DNA from: Anaeramoeba flamelloides
Lineage: Eukaryota; Metamonada; Anaeramoebidae
Assembly: GCA_027625915.1 (NCBI GenBank)
Contig: JANTQA010000042.1
Span: 5,840,001-5,904,000, forward strand
DNA: 64,000 bases
Direction of reading: 5' to 3'
In this document: piece after piece, positions 1-11,272 of the stretch
How the letters are laid out: each line of letters starts with the position of its first letter
How positions within the stretch are numbered: position 1 is the first letter of the stretch
Program-made: the position numbers and the translations under genes
The notes under the pieces: generated by a model
Seen by the model: only the letters and a program-made list of their open reading frames with translations
Told to the model about the DNA's origin: nothing
The model's database searches: none

Positions 1-271
1 TTGAGAGGTATCTTTCAAATTTGTGTTCTGTAGCTTTGCTAAATCCCAAATGTGTATCACTCAATTGAACAAAGGTTAACAAACGATCAGTTGTTTGATC
101 CATAACATATTTGTCTGATTCATATCCTTTTGGAAGTTCTAAATCATCTTTGCCATATTTTTCTGGCCACTCAATCAGAGAAAGAGGCCAGCCTAACACA
201 ATAACAATTAAAAAAATTGTTACCAAGAAATAATCACGAAGAAAGTGATGGAAAAATCTGAAATTTTCCAT
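1..271 (-). CDS. TMEM62-like metallophosphoesterase, N-terminal part (copy A, cut by window edge)
   Basis: The minus strand from the ATG at 271 is open to the left edge, giving the first 90 residues. They are nearly identical to the start of the complete gene at 8779-10827: a short basic N-terminus, one hydrophobic segment (about residues 14-35), then the beginning of a calcineurin-like phosphoesterase domain with the metal-binding motif QLSDTHLGF. The first residues differ (MENFRFF against MKKFNLRFF), as do a few around the membrane segment and one stretch near residue 60, so this is a true second copy rather than an assembly repeat of one locus. The catalytic remainder lies outside the window, so it is unknown whether the copy is intact. 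The function is inferred from the family; see the full copy. Confidence 0.8.
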   Translation of the reverse strand, partial: MENFRFFHHFLRDYFLVTIFLIVIVLGWPLSLIEWPEKYGKDDLELPKGYESDKYVMDQTTDRLLTFVQLSDTHLGFSKATEHKFERYLS

Positions 272-734
272 TTTTTTTTAAAGGTTTTTTTATTTTTGTA
301 AAATGATCTGTTATTGATTTTAAAAACTATTTCTTTTTGAAAAAAAATGAATTTTTCTTTTCAATTTTAACCTTGTAAAAAAATTGAAAATTCAAAAAAT
401 TTATGAACTGAGACAGTTTCTGTCGATCACTTTTAAAGAATATCTTTTTTTTTTTTTTTTTGATCGTAATTCACAAAAAAGAAGAGATTGATTTTCTTCT
501 TTGAATTCATTTAAAAGTTAAAAATTTTAAAAAGAGTGATTTTTTCCAAATAAAATCCCAATTCATGTAAGTTAGCTTTTAATTCAACAATTTTGATTTT
601 GAACATTTTTGTCAAAGGAGTTTTGTATTTGCATTTTTTAAGCTAGTTGGGCTTACTTTTAAAAATCAACATATTTATTTCAAACCTTAAGGATAGGGTT
701 TGATTTTTGTTCCAATATCAACTACTTCTAAATT
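1..734 (-). repeat. Segmental duplication, copy A (pairs with 10551-11272)
   Basis: Bases 1-734 match 10551-11272 in the same orientation. The match covers the first 271 coding bases and about 460 bp upstream of the ATG, with small indels and scattered substitutions, and fades after a shared stretch reading ACTTCTAAAT. Coding parts are better conserved than upstream parts. The duplicated unit therefore carries the 5' end and probably the promoter of the TMEM62-like gene. Confidence 0.85.
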
Positions 735-2193
735 TCCAATTTACCATAAAAAAATCTATATTTTTCAAAAACTTTTCACCCATTGAAGTGATTGAAGGGT
801 TTCTTAAATTATTTTCCTGACTTTCAAAATCACAAAGATATGCAATAGTAAGTTTTTATGTTTTTTTGTGTGAAAAGGAAATCATTTATTTATTTATTTT
901 TAAATATCATAAAAATAGAAAATTGATTTTTCAGATCTTTTCACAAAAAGAATTGAAAATTCAAATTTCGGTGATACAATTCCATTAATTTTAAGAGATT
1001 AATCTGATGACAAAATTGGTTTTTTTGAAATAATTTTGATCAATCAATTAACAGAAAAAACCATTTTGGTATTACATTATTCAATCTCCCCTCAAGGGGT
1101 TTTAGTCATCAGTTTGTTTATAAGTTGAATATTGAGTTTCTCAACTTTTTTTTTTAAAATAATTTGTCTGATAATTTTGAAACTGAATATTTAAGAATAA
1201 ACAACCAGGGGTTTAAATGTACTCTGAAAGATCTTTCTATTTTCAAAAATTTGGATGGTGTAATTGACATTTTGTTGTTTTAAAAAAGTGTCGACTCAAA
1301 GTGAAATTGAAAGTTCCCAAAACCATATAATTTACCTTTTTTAAACAGTAATGATCTCACTTTTAAAACTTTTAGTATACACTTTTTTAAATCATCAGAA
1401 TTTATATTTTGTTCAAAAATTTGAGTGGCTTTGAATGATTAAATTAATTGAAAAGTGAAAAACTATTATTCTTTTGCCTTGTAATTACCTCACAATCTAT
1501 TTTTATCTTTGAAAACTATCAATTACCAGAAGTAAAAAATATCATCTATTTTTAAAAAAGGAAGAAATGAGTCAAAATTATTAAAATTGATTTTTATGAT
1601 AAAAAATTTATTTGAATATTTTTCATTTTTTGATCTTTCAAAACAATAACGAATTTTCTTTTTATTTTCTTTATCATTTATATTAAAAAAGAAATTTCTA
1701 AAAATTTTAGTAATAATTTTAATAAAAAAATGATTATTTATCAGGAACTGTGATAAATTTGAAAATAAGGAACCTAAATATTAATAAAAAATTTAATTAA
1801 AAAGAACTCAAAATAATACATTAAAAAAAACAAATAAATATCATGTATTTTTGATATTTTATAAATGAATTTTTAGAAACTTTGATTTGGTTCTTTTTTT
1901 CTATTAATATAAATACAGTTTTTCCAAGGTAAATGGGATTATTTTTATAAATAAGTTTTGTGTTCTGAAGATTAATTTTTTAAGGCATAATAAGAAAGTT
2001 GATCAAAAAAAAATAAATAACAAGTAAATTGTGTATAAAAATGTTTTTTTTTAAAAAAACAGAGAAAAATATTTTCCTTAATTTTAGAGTTTTTCATAAA
2101 CTGTATATAAACTTTTTTTCATCCTTTTAAAGTGCCTTAGGGTCTAATAGTAATTTTTAATTTTTTACAAAACAATTTTGAATAATGAGTTTC

Positions 2194-2224
<31 letters not shown>

Positions 2225-2643
2225 AGATATACTTTTTCTATTGAAAAAAAGTAGAATCATATATCTAAATCTTTATTCATTAAAAAAATATGATAGTATA
2301 GGAAAGGAAGTGGTATTGAATCCAGGATAATTGATAATAGCTCACTCTAATTCATTTCAATTATGTGTATCTATTTGATCAGACGAGAATAATAATACCC
2401 ATTCCATGTAATTTCTACATCTTTTCAAAGATACATTAGAATTTTTTAGATATCTAATTTTGGCGTTGATACAGATTATAAAAAGTGATACTGAGAATAA
2501 GAAAGATGGTATTTAATTTTTTTTTTTCATAAAAATGAAAGAATATTCATGATTTTTTTCTAATATTCAAAAAATAAATTTTTAGAAACCAAAATGGTTT
2601 TTAAAGATCAAAAATTCTATTAGTTAACATTTAAAATTTATAA
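735..2643. other. Gene-free AT-rich stretch
   Basis: No reading frame with coding character is visible on either strand. The stretch is rich in A/T homopolymers, including a T run of about 28 near 2195-2222. There is a short palindrome CCCCTCAAGGGG near 1088, and a loosely inverted region from about 1000 to 1120. Nothing else can be supported. Confidence 0.6.
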
Positions 2644-2925
2644 CAGTCGTTTTAAAAAATCTAAAGATTTTTTAAAAATTTTTATCAAGTAATATATGTT
2701 AAAAAAAGTGAAAACTTTATCAGAATTAAAACCTTTTTGAAAGTTTTATGTTCTAATAAAGTGAAGCATCAACCATCAAATTTGGTGTAGACATCGATAT
2801 ATGAAGAAAAAGAACATTTATAGAAAATATATTACACTTTATTACAATTAAAAGATTTTTAAAAAGTTTTGAATTCGTAAAAAATCATAAAAAAAAAATT
2901 TCACTTTTTTAAAATGAAAAGACTA
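2644..2925. repeat. Inverted-repeat element F3, degenerate copy
   Basis: The left end reads ACAGTCGTTTTAAAAAA and the right end TTTTTTAAAATGAAAAGACTATA, an imperfect inverted pair. The interior carries the family signature: a TTCTAATAAAGTG segment and, about 100 bp later, CACTTTATTACAA, which is its inverse. It is longer (about 280 bp) and more diverged than the other F3 copies at 19663-19882 and 30987-31208. Confidence 0.5.
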
Positions 2926-3563
2926 TAAAAAAATGAAATTTTTTTTGATCATATCAGAACAATATTTAATATAAACTCTATAATTTTTTTTTTTTCAATA
3001 TGGACTTATTATTCTCATTATCACCTTTTTAATAATCTACATTGACATCAAAATTTGATATCTAAAAAATTTCATGGTATCCAAGGGTGTAATTAGTTTC
3101 TTCAAGAATTTTAGATTTTTAAAAGTCATTTTGCTTTTAAAAAAGTATTATTTCAATTTTAAAAAAATTCTTGAATATTTTTTCTATTTTCAAAAAAAAA
3201 AATTTCCTTAAGAGTTTTGTTATTCTCATATTCAACTTTTTAAAATCTATATCAAAATAAAATTTTGATATCCAAAAAAGTTCAATGTAGCTTTGGAAAT
3301 ACTGTAAATTGAATTTTATTTAAATACTATATGAAGACTTAATTGGTTAAATTTTTTATTTAATTTATTTTGCATTAATAAATTTTTTTTTTATTATTTC
3401 AATATTCTAACAATTTGAAATTGGTTTTTTTTAACTAAATATGGATTTTTAACTCTTTATTCTTCACGTTTTAAGTTTTAAAATCTATAATATTTATTTA
3501 TTTATTATTAAATTAATATCAAAAATTGAATTTACAGATTTTTTGAAATTTCTGGATTGTATA

Positions 3564-3760
3564 CAGTCAGTTTCACTTTTAAAGTACAAACTTTCAACCA
3601 AATTTAAGGCACAAAAAAAATCTCAAATTAAAGCACAATATTCAGATTCTAGTAAAAATAAATTGTAAAAATTACAATTCCAAATCTTGTGCCTTAATTT
3701 GAGATTTTTTTGTGCCTTAAATTTCGTTGAAATTTTGTACCTTAAAAGTGAAACTGACTG
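3564..3760. repeat. Palindromic element F1, copy 1
   Basis: A 197-bp near-perfect palindrome begins CAGTCAGTTTCACTTT, ends with the inverse, and is flanked by TA on both sides (3562-3563 and 3761-3762). Each arm holds three spaced copies of a motif close to TTAAGGCACAA, about 25 bp apart. The loop is an A/T-rich stretch of about 40 bp. The TA duplication and CAGT ends suggest a non-autonomous Tc1/mariner-type MITE. There is no coding capacity. Confidence 0.85.
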
Positions 3761-4338
3761 TATTCAATAATATAAATATCATAATACACTAGTTTTTTTT
3801 TCCAATTATAAAAAAAGAAAGAGATAAACCAAGAAATAGAAAGCAGTAATTATCAAAGAATTTTAAAATATCTCTTAAATGGTGAAAATATAACACCCCC
3901 AGATCGAAAAAAAAAATTAATAATTTTAATCTATCTAAAGAAAATTCCACATAATTATAGATGGTTACAATAGTTTTGTGAATAACAGTAATAAAATTTC
4001 ATTCAATTTGGAAATAAAATTATATTTATGAACAATATTTATCCTTTTTATCTTTACAATGTTTTTGGTTCATCTTTTTTTTTCCAATTAGGAATATGTT
4101 TGTTAGATTATATATTGTTTGCTAATAGTTTATTAACAGCCGTAATTAAGTTACATTTGATTTTTTAATTAAACAAAAAAACAGAAATTCAATTAGTTGA
4201 GGATCTATAATTAATTTTGCAATGAATTATTGGTATAAGAATTTTAAAAAAATTATCAATATGTTTTTTTGTTGTACTCATTCTGAAAGATAATATAAAA
4301 AGGTAAAGGATGATTAATTATCAAGTGCAAAAACAATA

Positions 4339-4534
4339 CAGTCAGTTTCACTTTTAAGGTACAAACTTTCAACGAAATTTAAGGCACAATAAAATCTCAA
4401 ATTAAGGAACAAAATTTGTAATTTTTTTTTTTACAATTTATTTTACTAGAATTTGGATTTTGTGTATTAATTTGAGATTTTTATTGTGCCTTAAATTTCG
4501 TTGGAAGTTTGTGCCTGAAAAGTGAAACTGACTG
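4339..4534. repeat. Palindromic element F1, copy 2
   Basis: A 196-bp copy of the same palindrome, flanked by TA at 4337-4338 and 4535-4536. Arms and loop match copy 1 with a few substitutions. It lies directly before a half-copy (4540-4642). Confidence 0.85.
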
Positions 4535-4539
4535 TAAAA

Positions 4540-4642
4540 TAAATTGAAAAAATTAAAAATTCCAAATTTTGTGCCTTAATTTGAGATTTTTTTGTGCCTT
4601 AAATTTGGTTGAAAGTTTGTACCTTAAAAGTGAAACTGACTG
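4540..4642. repeat. Palindromic element F1, right half only
   Basis: Only the loop and right arm are present: three TTGTGCCTTAA-type motifs followed by the CTGACTG end and TA at 4643-4644. It abuts the complete copy 2. It could have arisen by insertion of copy 2 into an older copy, or by unequal exchange between palindrome arms. Confidence 0.75.
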
Positions 4643-4644
4643 TA

Positions 4645-5910
4645 AAAGATCTAAAATATTTGGGTATAAAGCTGAATAAATAAACAAAAAATCAAAAAAA
4701 AGAGATAAAATTAAAAATAATATTGACAAATATTGAATATTGTTTGGGTTAAAGACATACAAATATTTTGTAACATCAATTATTTTTGATGACTATAATT
4801 TGAAGAAAAAATAAGAATTAAGAAGAATAATACATATAAGAAAGAATAGTTGGTACCCGTCCGAATAAAGAAAAAAACCAATATATTTTTTACAAAATTA
4901 TAAAACCAAAATTCTTAAGATTCTATTGAGAAAAACAACAATATTTAATATAAAGTTCAATCAAAGATTTAATATAATTTTAATTGAAATCAACATTTTT
5001 TATAGATTTATATTCAGCAGTTCAATAGCATTAACCATTATTGCAAGAAGTTGTAGATTTTGAACTAGGTACATTCACATAAAAAATATTCATTTAGTCT
5101 ACATTTTAGTACCAATTGTTACAATAAACAAGTAAAAAAAAAAAAAAAAAAATAGACAATATTCATTAATATATTCAAACTAAACTCCATTTTTATTATA
5201 ATAAAAATTGCAATTTAATTTTAAAATTTCAGAAATAAAAAGAATATTTGAGATGATAACAAAACATAAATTAAAAAAATACAAATGCATGAAGTCAGAT
5301 AACAAAATATTAACTAAAAGTTGGTTTCAAGATAATAAAAAAGATTTTAACAATTAAACAAATAATTTCGTTTTTTTGTATATATACCTTGGGCAATCCG
5401 TAGTAAATTGCATTTTTTTCATTTTTTTATTAAAATATCAAAGTATTGACTAAGTTCAAGATGAATCTCTTTAGTTATTGTCATAAACTTTTTGTTTGGA
5501 ATTTCCAACAAAAATATTTAAATAAATTGGGATCTACAGGTTTTTTTTTCGAATTTGTTGATTTTTTAATTAAAAAGAATTATCTTCAACAAAAAAACGA
5601 TTGAAAAGATATAATTTTACACTTGAAGGATACAATATTATTAGATTATAGTAGTCTTGTTAATTATAATTTTTTTAAGAATAATTCCAATTTTAAATTA
5701 GCCACCTTCACCTAAAATGGTCATTAGGATAACACGTTCACCTTTATCAGATCATTCGCATTGTTTCAATAACATCAGAATAATACTTTTACCCTTAGTG
5801 TACCAAAATCATACAATTAAATAAAAAAAAAGTTCAAAACAAATAAGTAAAAAAAAAAAAGAACAATAATATTATCCAAAAACAAATTAAAAATATAAAA
5901 GAAAAAAACA
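4645..5910. other. Gene-free AT-rich stretch
   Basis: No supportable gene. It contains A runs (for example near 5134-5151) and a slightly less AT-rich patch near 5700-5815 without an open frame. Confidence 0.6.
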
Positions 5911-6108
5911 TTAATTCTGTTCCAATTTTAGGGCACCAACTTTGAACGGAAATTTAAGGAAGAAAAAAGTCTCTATTTAATACCAAGTTCTGGGATTTTT
6001 TTTTTACACAATTTATTTTACCAGAATTTGAATTTTATTCTAAAATATAAATTATTTTTTTATCTTAAATTCTGTTCAAAGTTTGTGTCTTAAAAGTGGA
6101 ACTGACTG
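5911..6108. repeat. Palindromic element F1, degenerate copy
   Basis: An eroded member of F1. The right end is intact (TTAAAAGTGGAACTGACTG, TA at 6109-6110), while the left end and the central motifs have many substitutions. Its divergence shows the family has been active over a long period. Confidence 0.65.
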
Positions 6109-6243
6109 TAATATAAAAAAAAATTCAATTTTGAAATTTCACAAAAAAAAATTTTTTTTCTTCATAAATCCATTTTAAAGTAATAAAAATATATATATTA
6201 GCTACCACAACTGAATTCCATTGAATGGAAAATATTTTATATC

Positions 6244-6823
6244 TAAACTCCTTTTGACTCAAAGCTGCCCACCCAAAAATGAAAAATTCACCTTTTTTTA
6301 CAAATCAACCAAAAAAAGATTGTTCAAAAATATGAGAAATAATGAACTTTGGATTAGAGTTGATTCATAAAAGAAATACCTGAACAAACTCTCATTTTCA
6401 AAAAAAAAAAAAAAAGTTAAAAAAATTTTTGCTCCCCTTTCATTGGAACGCCTCATGCAAAATTTCTTAATTTAATTAGGAAAATAAAATTGTTGACAAA
6501 ACAATTTTTTAATAGCAAATGTATTAATTTTAAAATAATATACAAAACATAAGTTTTCTTTCTGTTAATTTGGAGTTTCAAAATATTTTTTTTTTTCAAA
6601 TTGACTTTAAATAAAAAAAAAAAAAAAAAGATAAGAAGAAAAAAAAAAAAAAAAAAAAAAAAAAACCAAAAATCAAATTACAAAAAATAATCAAAAAATT
6701 AGAAAAAATGATCCAATATAAAAATTAAAAATTTATTTTGAGAAGAATAATGAATTAAACTAATAGAATGTATTCTATTTAACCAGAAAAACTGGACCCT
6801 TTTTGACTGGAAGAGAGTTTATA
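6244..6823. repeat. Inverted-repeat element F4, copy 1
   Basis: About 580 bp similar along its length to 37687-38244. Shared landmarks in order are an AAACTCC start, a CCAAAAATGAAAAA segment, ACCTGAACAAAC, TTTCATTGGAA, an A-rich tract, GAATAATGAATTAAACT, and a GACTGGAAGAGAGTTTA end. The ends are imperfect inverse copies (TAAACTCC.TTTGACTCAAAG against TAAACTC..CCAGTCAAAAAG). No reading frame is shared, so this is a non-autonomous DNA element. Confidence 0.7.
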
Positions 6824-6827
6824 GACA

Positions 6828-6865
6828 CCCCCCCCCCCCCACACACACACACATATATATATATA
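6828..6865. repeat. Compound simple repeat: C13, (AC)6, (AT)6
   Basis: Thirteen C bases are followed without a gap by alternating AC and then AT. It starts within a few bases of the end of F4 copy 1. It is the most GC-rich spot of the neighbourhood and a likely site of length variation. Confidence 0.9.
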
Positions 6866-6949
6866 AATACAAATATCAAATGCTCTCAGAATCTTACTGT
6901 CTGAAAAACTCATCTTATTCAAGTACTATTTACATTCTGTATTTTTAAT

Positions 6950-7680
6950 CAAACCCAGATAGAGAACAAGGATGCAGATAACTGGATTACCTAAAAAGTG
7001 ATAACAATAATCAAGTCCAAAAAGGCAGATTGACTTACATACCCAAAGGGAAAACAAGAAAGAACCCACAAAAAAAAATATTATCCTAAAAATTGAAAAG
7101 ATAATGAAAACTGATTGGAAGAACATGGGAGATGGAAGATATCAAAAAAGATTCCATTAAGACTCAAATCAAATCAACAAATGAAAAGGTTTTATCATCG
7201 CAAAGAAGATGAAAACTCGTAACTACAAAATCTCGAAAAATTACCTAATTTCCAGACAAAGTGCAGTTTGAAATAGCTATACCTTGAAGGGAAATAAGGA
7301 AAACTTTCTTCACAATGAATCATTTACAGATAATCTGGAAATATTAACACAAAGATGCCATAAGAGAACAAAATCCAAAATTTTCACTACTATAAAAAAA
7401 AAGGAATGATGCTATCAAAAAATTCCTATGAGGTTGTTAAAAATATGAAAAACATTGGAAGTAATTATAAAAAGATATGTAAATAAATACTAAATTTTGA
7501 CTTCAATACTACCAATAAATAAGATATTGGTGAATTACTAAGGATAATGCAAACAAAGTATATCTTTGAAATTTTTATAAATCTTTCCTCTATAATATAA
7601 CCCCAGGCTTCCTTCTTAAAATGTAACCCAAGTACAAATAAAAACTCACAACTTCCAAACACACAAATTTATCTCGACTT
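6950..7680 (+). pseudogene. Relic of a LINE-type reverse transcriptase
   Basis: This stretch is less AT-rich than its surroundings and holds broken plus-strand frames with reverse transcriptase character. Bases 6982-7086 encode 35 codons including KGRLTYIPKGKTRKNPQ, which resembles the start of many non-LTR reverse transcriptases (a 'GRL..IPK.G....P..YRP' theme). In the adjoining frame at 7092-7157 comes EKIMKTDWKNMGDG, followed by a decayed segment that may correspond to the H-x-x-Q-x-GF region. Stops and frame changes are frequent and no catalytic YxDD box is visible, so the element is dead. The family assignment rests on short motifs only. Confidence 0.45.
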
Positions 7681-7807
7681 AATAACGATAAGTTTTATCC
7701 TTTATCCATTTTTAAATATTTTATTTTTTATTTCTTCATTTTATTCATATTCTACATTTTTTATTTTTTATCTTTTATCTTTTGTTTGATCTAGACTATT
7801 AATTTTA

Positions 7808-8005
7808 CAGTCAGTTTCAATTTTAAGGCACAAACTTTCAACGGAATTTAAGACACAATAAAAATCTCCAATTAAGGCACAAAATTTGGAATTTTGTTTT
7901 TTACAAATAATTTTTACTAGAATCTGAATTTTGTGCCTTAATTTGAGATTTTTATTGTGCCTTAAATTGTGTTGATAGTTTGTGCCTTAAATTTGGAACT
8001 GACTG
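7808..8005. repeat. Palindromic element F1, copy 4
   Basis: A 198-bp palindrome with CAGTCAG and CTGACTG ends and TA at 7806-7807 and 8006-8007. All three motif positions per arm are recognisable. It lies about 770 bp beyond the 3' end of the TMEM62-like gene. Confidence 0.85.
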
Positions 8006-8778
8006 TATTTTAAAAAACTAAATATAGTTTAAAATTTTTTTAATGGCTGTTAGCAAAGATTTTAATCTATAATTTAACTCTTTGAATTCGAAGATATGAA
8101 TTTGATTACTTCATAATTCTCTCTTTAAAAGATTAAATTTTCTTTCTTCTATTTTTTAATAATAAAAACTGTTAATAAATCCACCCTCAACAAAGAAAAT
8201 CTACACAATATTTTTTTTGAAATATCTTGAGTTATTTTTTGATTTCATAGGTATTGTAAATGATCAATAATTTATAAGAATTGTAAATACCGTAAAGTTG
8301 TGATTAAATAGTTAGCAGAGAATTTTGTATAAGATTTTTGTTTTTAAAATACATGAAAATTTGAGTTTGTCAAAAAAATTGTATTGAAGTTTATATTGTA
8401 AATAATTATCCCGTAAGCACTCAATTTATTATTAAAAGAGAAAAAAAAAACCAAAAAAAAAATTGAAATAATATTTTGAAAAAAAAAACAATCAAGAGAA
8501 AACATTTAGACAATAAAAATTTTATTCGGTAATAAATAATCAGTGTATTAAATTTTCAGTTCAAAAAAATAAAGAATAATCGGAGAAAAATATTTTTTTC
8601 TATGAAATAAATTCAAAATTTTCAGCCAATTTTCCAAAAATAATTTTTTATTTTAAATAGCAAAGAGAAATATATATGTGTAATTAAAACATATATATAT
8701 ATATAAAAATAAAATTACAAATAAATATTGAAAATTTACAATTTAAATTATGAATTATAAAAAAGCAAAGGTAAACCT
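8006..8778. other. 3' flank of the TMEM62-like gene, no gene
   Basis: AT-rich, with a TA dinucleotide tract near 8671-8704. No open frame of interest. It probably holds the 3' untranslated region of the minus-strand gene; an exact polyadenylation site cannot be assigned. Confidence 0.5.
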
Positions 8779-10827
8779 TTAGACGGTAATTTCAATTTGT
8801 TGAGTTTTTTTTATAAAATTTTTAACCCATTTAATCAATAAATAACCAGCTATTATCAAAAGTAACAACCCAACATATACTTGACCTATAGATAATAAGT
8901 ATCCAGTTGGCCCAATATTATCACTATATACATGGACAATAAAAACAGACCCAAAAAGAAAAACAATGATATGTGCCAATGATCTAAATATGAGATATCT
9001 TTCTGTCATGTAATCTGGTGATTCTTCTTTATTGATGATTTCAAGATCCACAATTAATTCTAAAGCTGGTAAAAACACGAAATAAGTAAATACTGATGCA
9101 TAAAAATAGGTCAGGGTGTATTCTGTACAATTGCCCCCAGCACAGGCCCTGAATAACCAAACAATTAACCACGCTCTGTTGTTTGCAACCTTAAAGATCA
9201 TTGATGGCAAGGCAATTGAAAATATAGCCAAAGCACAGAGGTAAAACCAATAGAGATTTGAAAGTTGTACATGTCTCCAAAAGGTTATTTTGAAATGTAA
9301 AATGATTGACTGAAACAAATTGTAATGATCACTATCTAGGGTGTCAAATAAAGTATTTTGGAATTTTGAAATAAAAGTTTTGGAGAAAATAAAAGAGATC
9401 AAGATTTTGGAAAACAAGAATAATCTTATCAAAATAAATCCAAATCCAATCCAAAATACTGGCTTTCGAAGAGCATTCCAATTGGTTCTATATTTAAAAT
9501 CCCTCCTCCATTGAAATTTTATTGATTCTTGTTGTCCCACAACAGAAAAGTTGTGTTGTTGTTCTTTGGGTTTTGAGCCATCATTAAAATTTATTATATA
9601 TTTGATATTATGCAAATCATCTCCTTCGTAATCTTGTGCATTCCATGGCATTACCCAAAGTGGTTGAGCAGATTTGTTTATTGGTCTTGTCATATATCCA
9701 ACCGATTTATCATCAATTTTGACTAGTACAGATTTGATTGTGCTATCACCACTTTTCTCATAAATCAAAGCTCTGATGTGTGTGCTTTTTCTTATCCTCT
9801 CCAATGGCTCATGCTTGGAGATAAAAAGTGCATTTTTTGGGTTTGTGGGGAGTATCTTTGGCCATTCATAGAGATTTGTTTCAATAAAGTTGATAATATC
9901 ATTGTCAATTGAAACGATTCTGTAGTCCTTCCATTTGAGAGCAAGGGCACTTGCTTGTATGATATTGGTTTTTGAATCTAATTTTTGAAGATAATTTTCA
10001 TAAGAATGGATGTGTCCACTTAAGTAAGCAATTATCCTTTCTTCTTGAAGAAGATCAAACATATTTTTCTTGGAATTACTGGTTTTATGAGAATACAAAT
10101 TATGTCGAATGGGGTAATGTGATAAAATGAAAGTTTGGTTAACATTCTTTGAGTCAGTTATTTCTTCAAAACGATCAAGTAAATCAACGCTGTCTGTGCC
10201 AAATAGCCCATAGGGATACTCTGGATTTGGGAAATGAACAAAATTCAAAGAAAGAAAATCATATGTTCCAAATGGTGCCTTATAAGAAAACTTGTAAGCA
10301 CGTGGAAAATCCTTCAATGTGTCATTATTGGGGGTGTATTGGTAATAATAGTTGTCCTCATCTTCTTGATTTAAAATACCATATATGTCATGGTTTCCTT
10401 GCACATCAAACCACAAATCCTTGCTTATATTATATTTTTCCAATATTTGCTGGTACAGTACCCAATCGCTCTCATGCTGTGTCCTGTTATATCCGTCTGT
10501 GATGTCACCTGTTAGAACATGGAAATTTGGTTTGATAAGGAGTCGATCTTTTGAGAGGTATCTTTCAAATTTGTGTTCTGTAGCTTTGCTAAATCCCAAA
10601 TGTGTATCACTCAATTGAACAAAGGTTAACAAACGATCAGTTGTATTGTCCATAACATATTTGTCTGATTCATATCCTTTTGGAAGTTCTAAATCATCTT
10701 TGCCATATTTTTCTGGCCACTCAATCAGAGAAAGAGGCCAGCCTACCAATAAAACAATTAAAAAAATTGTTACCAAGAAATAATCACGAAGAAAGTGATG
10801 GAAAAATCTGAGATTGAATTTTTTCAT
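8779..10827 (-). CDS. TMEM62-like membrane-anchored metallophosphoesterase (copy B, complete)
   Basis: An uninterrupted 682-residue protein with an ATG start. Residues 14-35 form a membrane segment. A calcineurin-like phosphoesterase domain follows, with all metal-site motifs in order: DTH at 74-76, GD at 107-108, GNHD at 144-147, SH at 236-237 and GHIH at 271-274. After a beta-rich middle region come about five C-terminal membrane segments from roughly residue 455 on, the last reading GYLLSIGQVYVGLLLLIIAG. This N-terminal anchor, phosphoesterase and multi-pass C-terminus is the TMEM62 arrangement, and the length fits the family (human about 640). The complete set of ligands suggests an active enzyme, but the substrate of TMEM62 proteins is not established. 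The gene has no intron. Its 5' end and upstream region are duplicated at 1-734. Confidence 0.9.
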   Translation of the reverse strand: MKKFNLRFFHHFLRDYFLVTIFLIVLLVGWPLSLIEWPEKYGKDDLELPKGYESDKYVMDNTTDRLLTFVQLSDTHLGFSKATEHKFERYLSKDRLLIKPNFHVLTGDITDGYNRTQHESDWVLYQQILEKYNISKDLWFDVQGNHDIYGILNQEDEDNYYYQYTPNNDTLKDFPRAYKFSYKAPFGTYDFLSLNFVHFPNPEYPYGLFGTDSVDLLDRFEEITDSKNVNQTFILSHYPIRHNLYSHKTSNSKKNMFDLLQEERIIAYLSGHIHSYENYLQKLDSKTNIIQASALALKWKDYRIVSIDNDIINFIETNLYEWPKILPTNPKNALFISKHEPLERIRKSTHIRALIYEKSGDSTIKSVLVKIDDKSVGYMTRPINKSAQPLWVMPWNAQDYEGDDLHNIKYIINFNDGSKPKEQQHNFSVVGQQESIKFQWRRDFKYRTNWNALRKPVFWIGFGFILIRLFLFSKILISFIFSKTFISKFQNTLFDTLDSDHYNLFQSIILHFKITFWRHVQLSNLYWFYLCALAIFSIALPSMIFKVANNRAWLIVWLFRACAGGNCTEYTLTYFYASVFTYFVFLPALELIVDLEIINKEESPDYMTERYLIFRSLAHIIVFLFGSVFIVHVYSDNIGPTGYLLSIGQVYVGLLLLIIAGYLLIKWVKNFIKKTQQIEITV

Positions 10828-11272
10828 TTTTTATTTTTGTAAAATGATCTGTTATTGATTTTAAAAACTATTTCTTTTTGAAAAAAAATGAATTTTTCTT
10901 TTCAATTTTAAACTTTTAAAAAAGATAAAAATTCAAAAAATTTATCAAGTGAGAAAGTTTCTGTGATGGCTTTGAAAGAATCTCATTTTTTTTTTTTTTT
11001 GATCGTAATTCACAAAAAAGAAGAGATTGATTCTCTTCTTCGAATTAATTTTAAAAAAAAATTTTAGCATTATGATTACTATTAAGAAATATAATTCGAA
11101 TTCGTGTCAGTTAGATTTTAATTCAACAATTTTGAATTTGAACATTTTTATCAAAGGAGTTTTGTATGTTCATTTTTTAAACTATTTGAGTTTTCCTCTC
11201 CAAAAACTAAATATTTATTTCAAACCTTAAGGATAGGATTTGATTTTTGTTCCAATATCACCTACTTCTAAA
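10551..11272 (-). repeat. Segmental duplication, copy B (pairs with 1-734)
   Basis: Contains the first 277 coding bases of the complete TMEM62-like gene and about 445 bp upstream. Against copy A there are small indels near the ATG and a short unique insertion around 11055-11095. Similarity stops after ACTTCTAAAT at 11272, which marks one edge of the duplicated unit. Confidence 0.85.
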
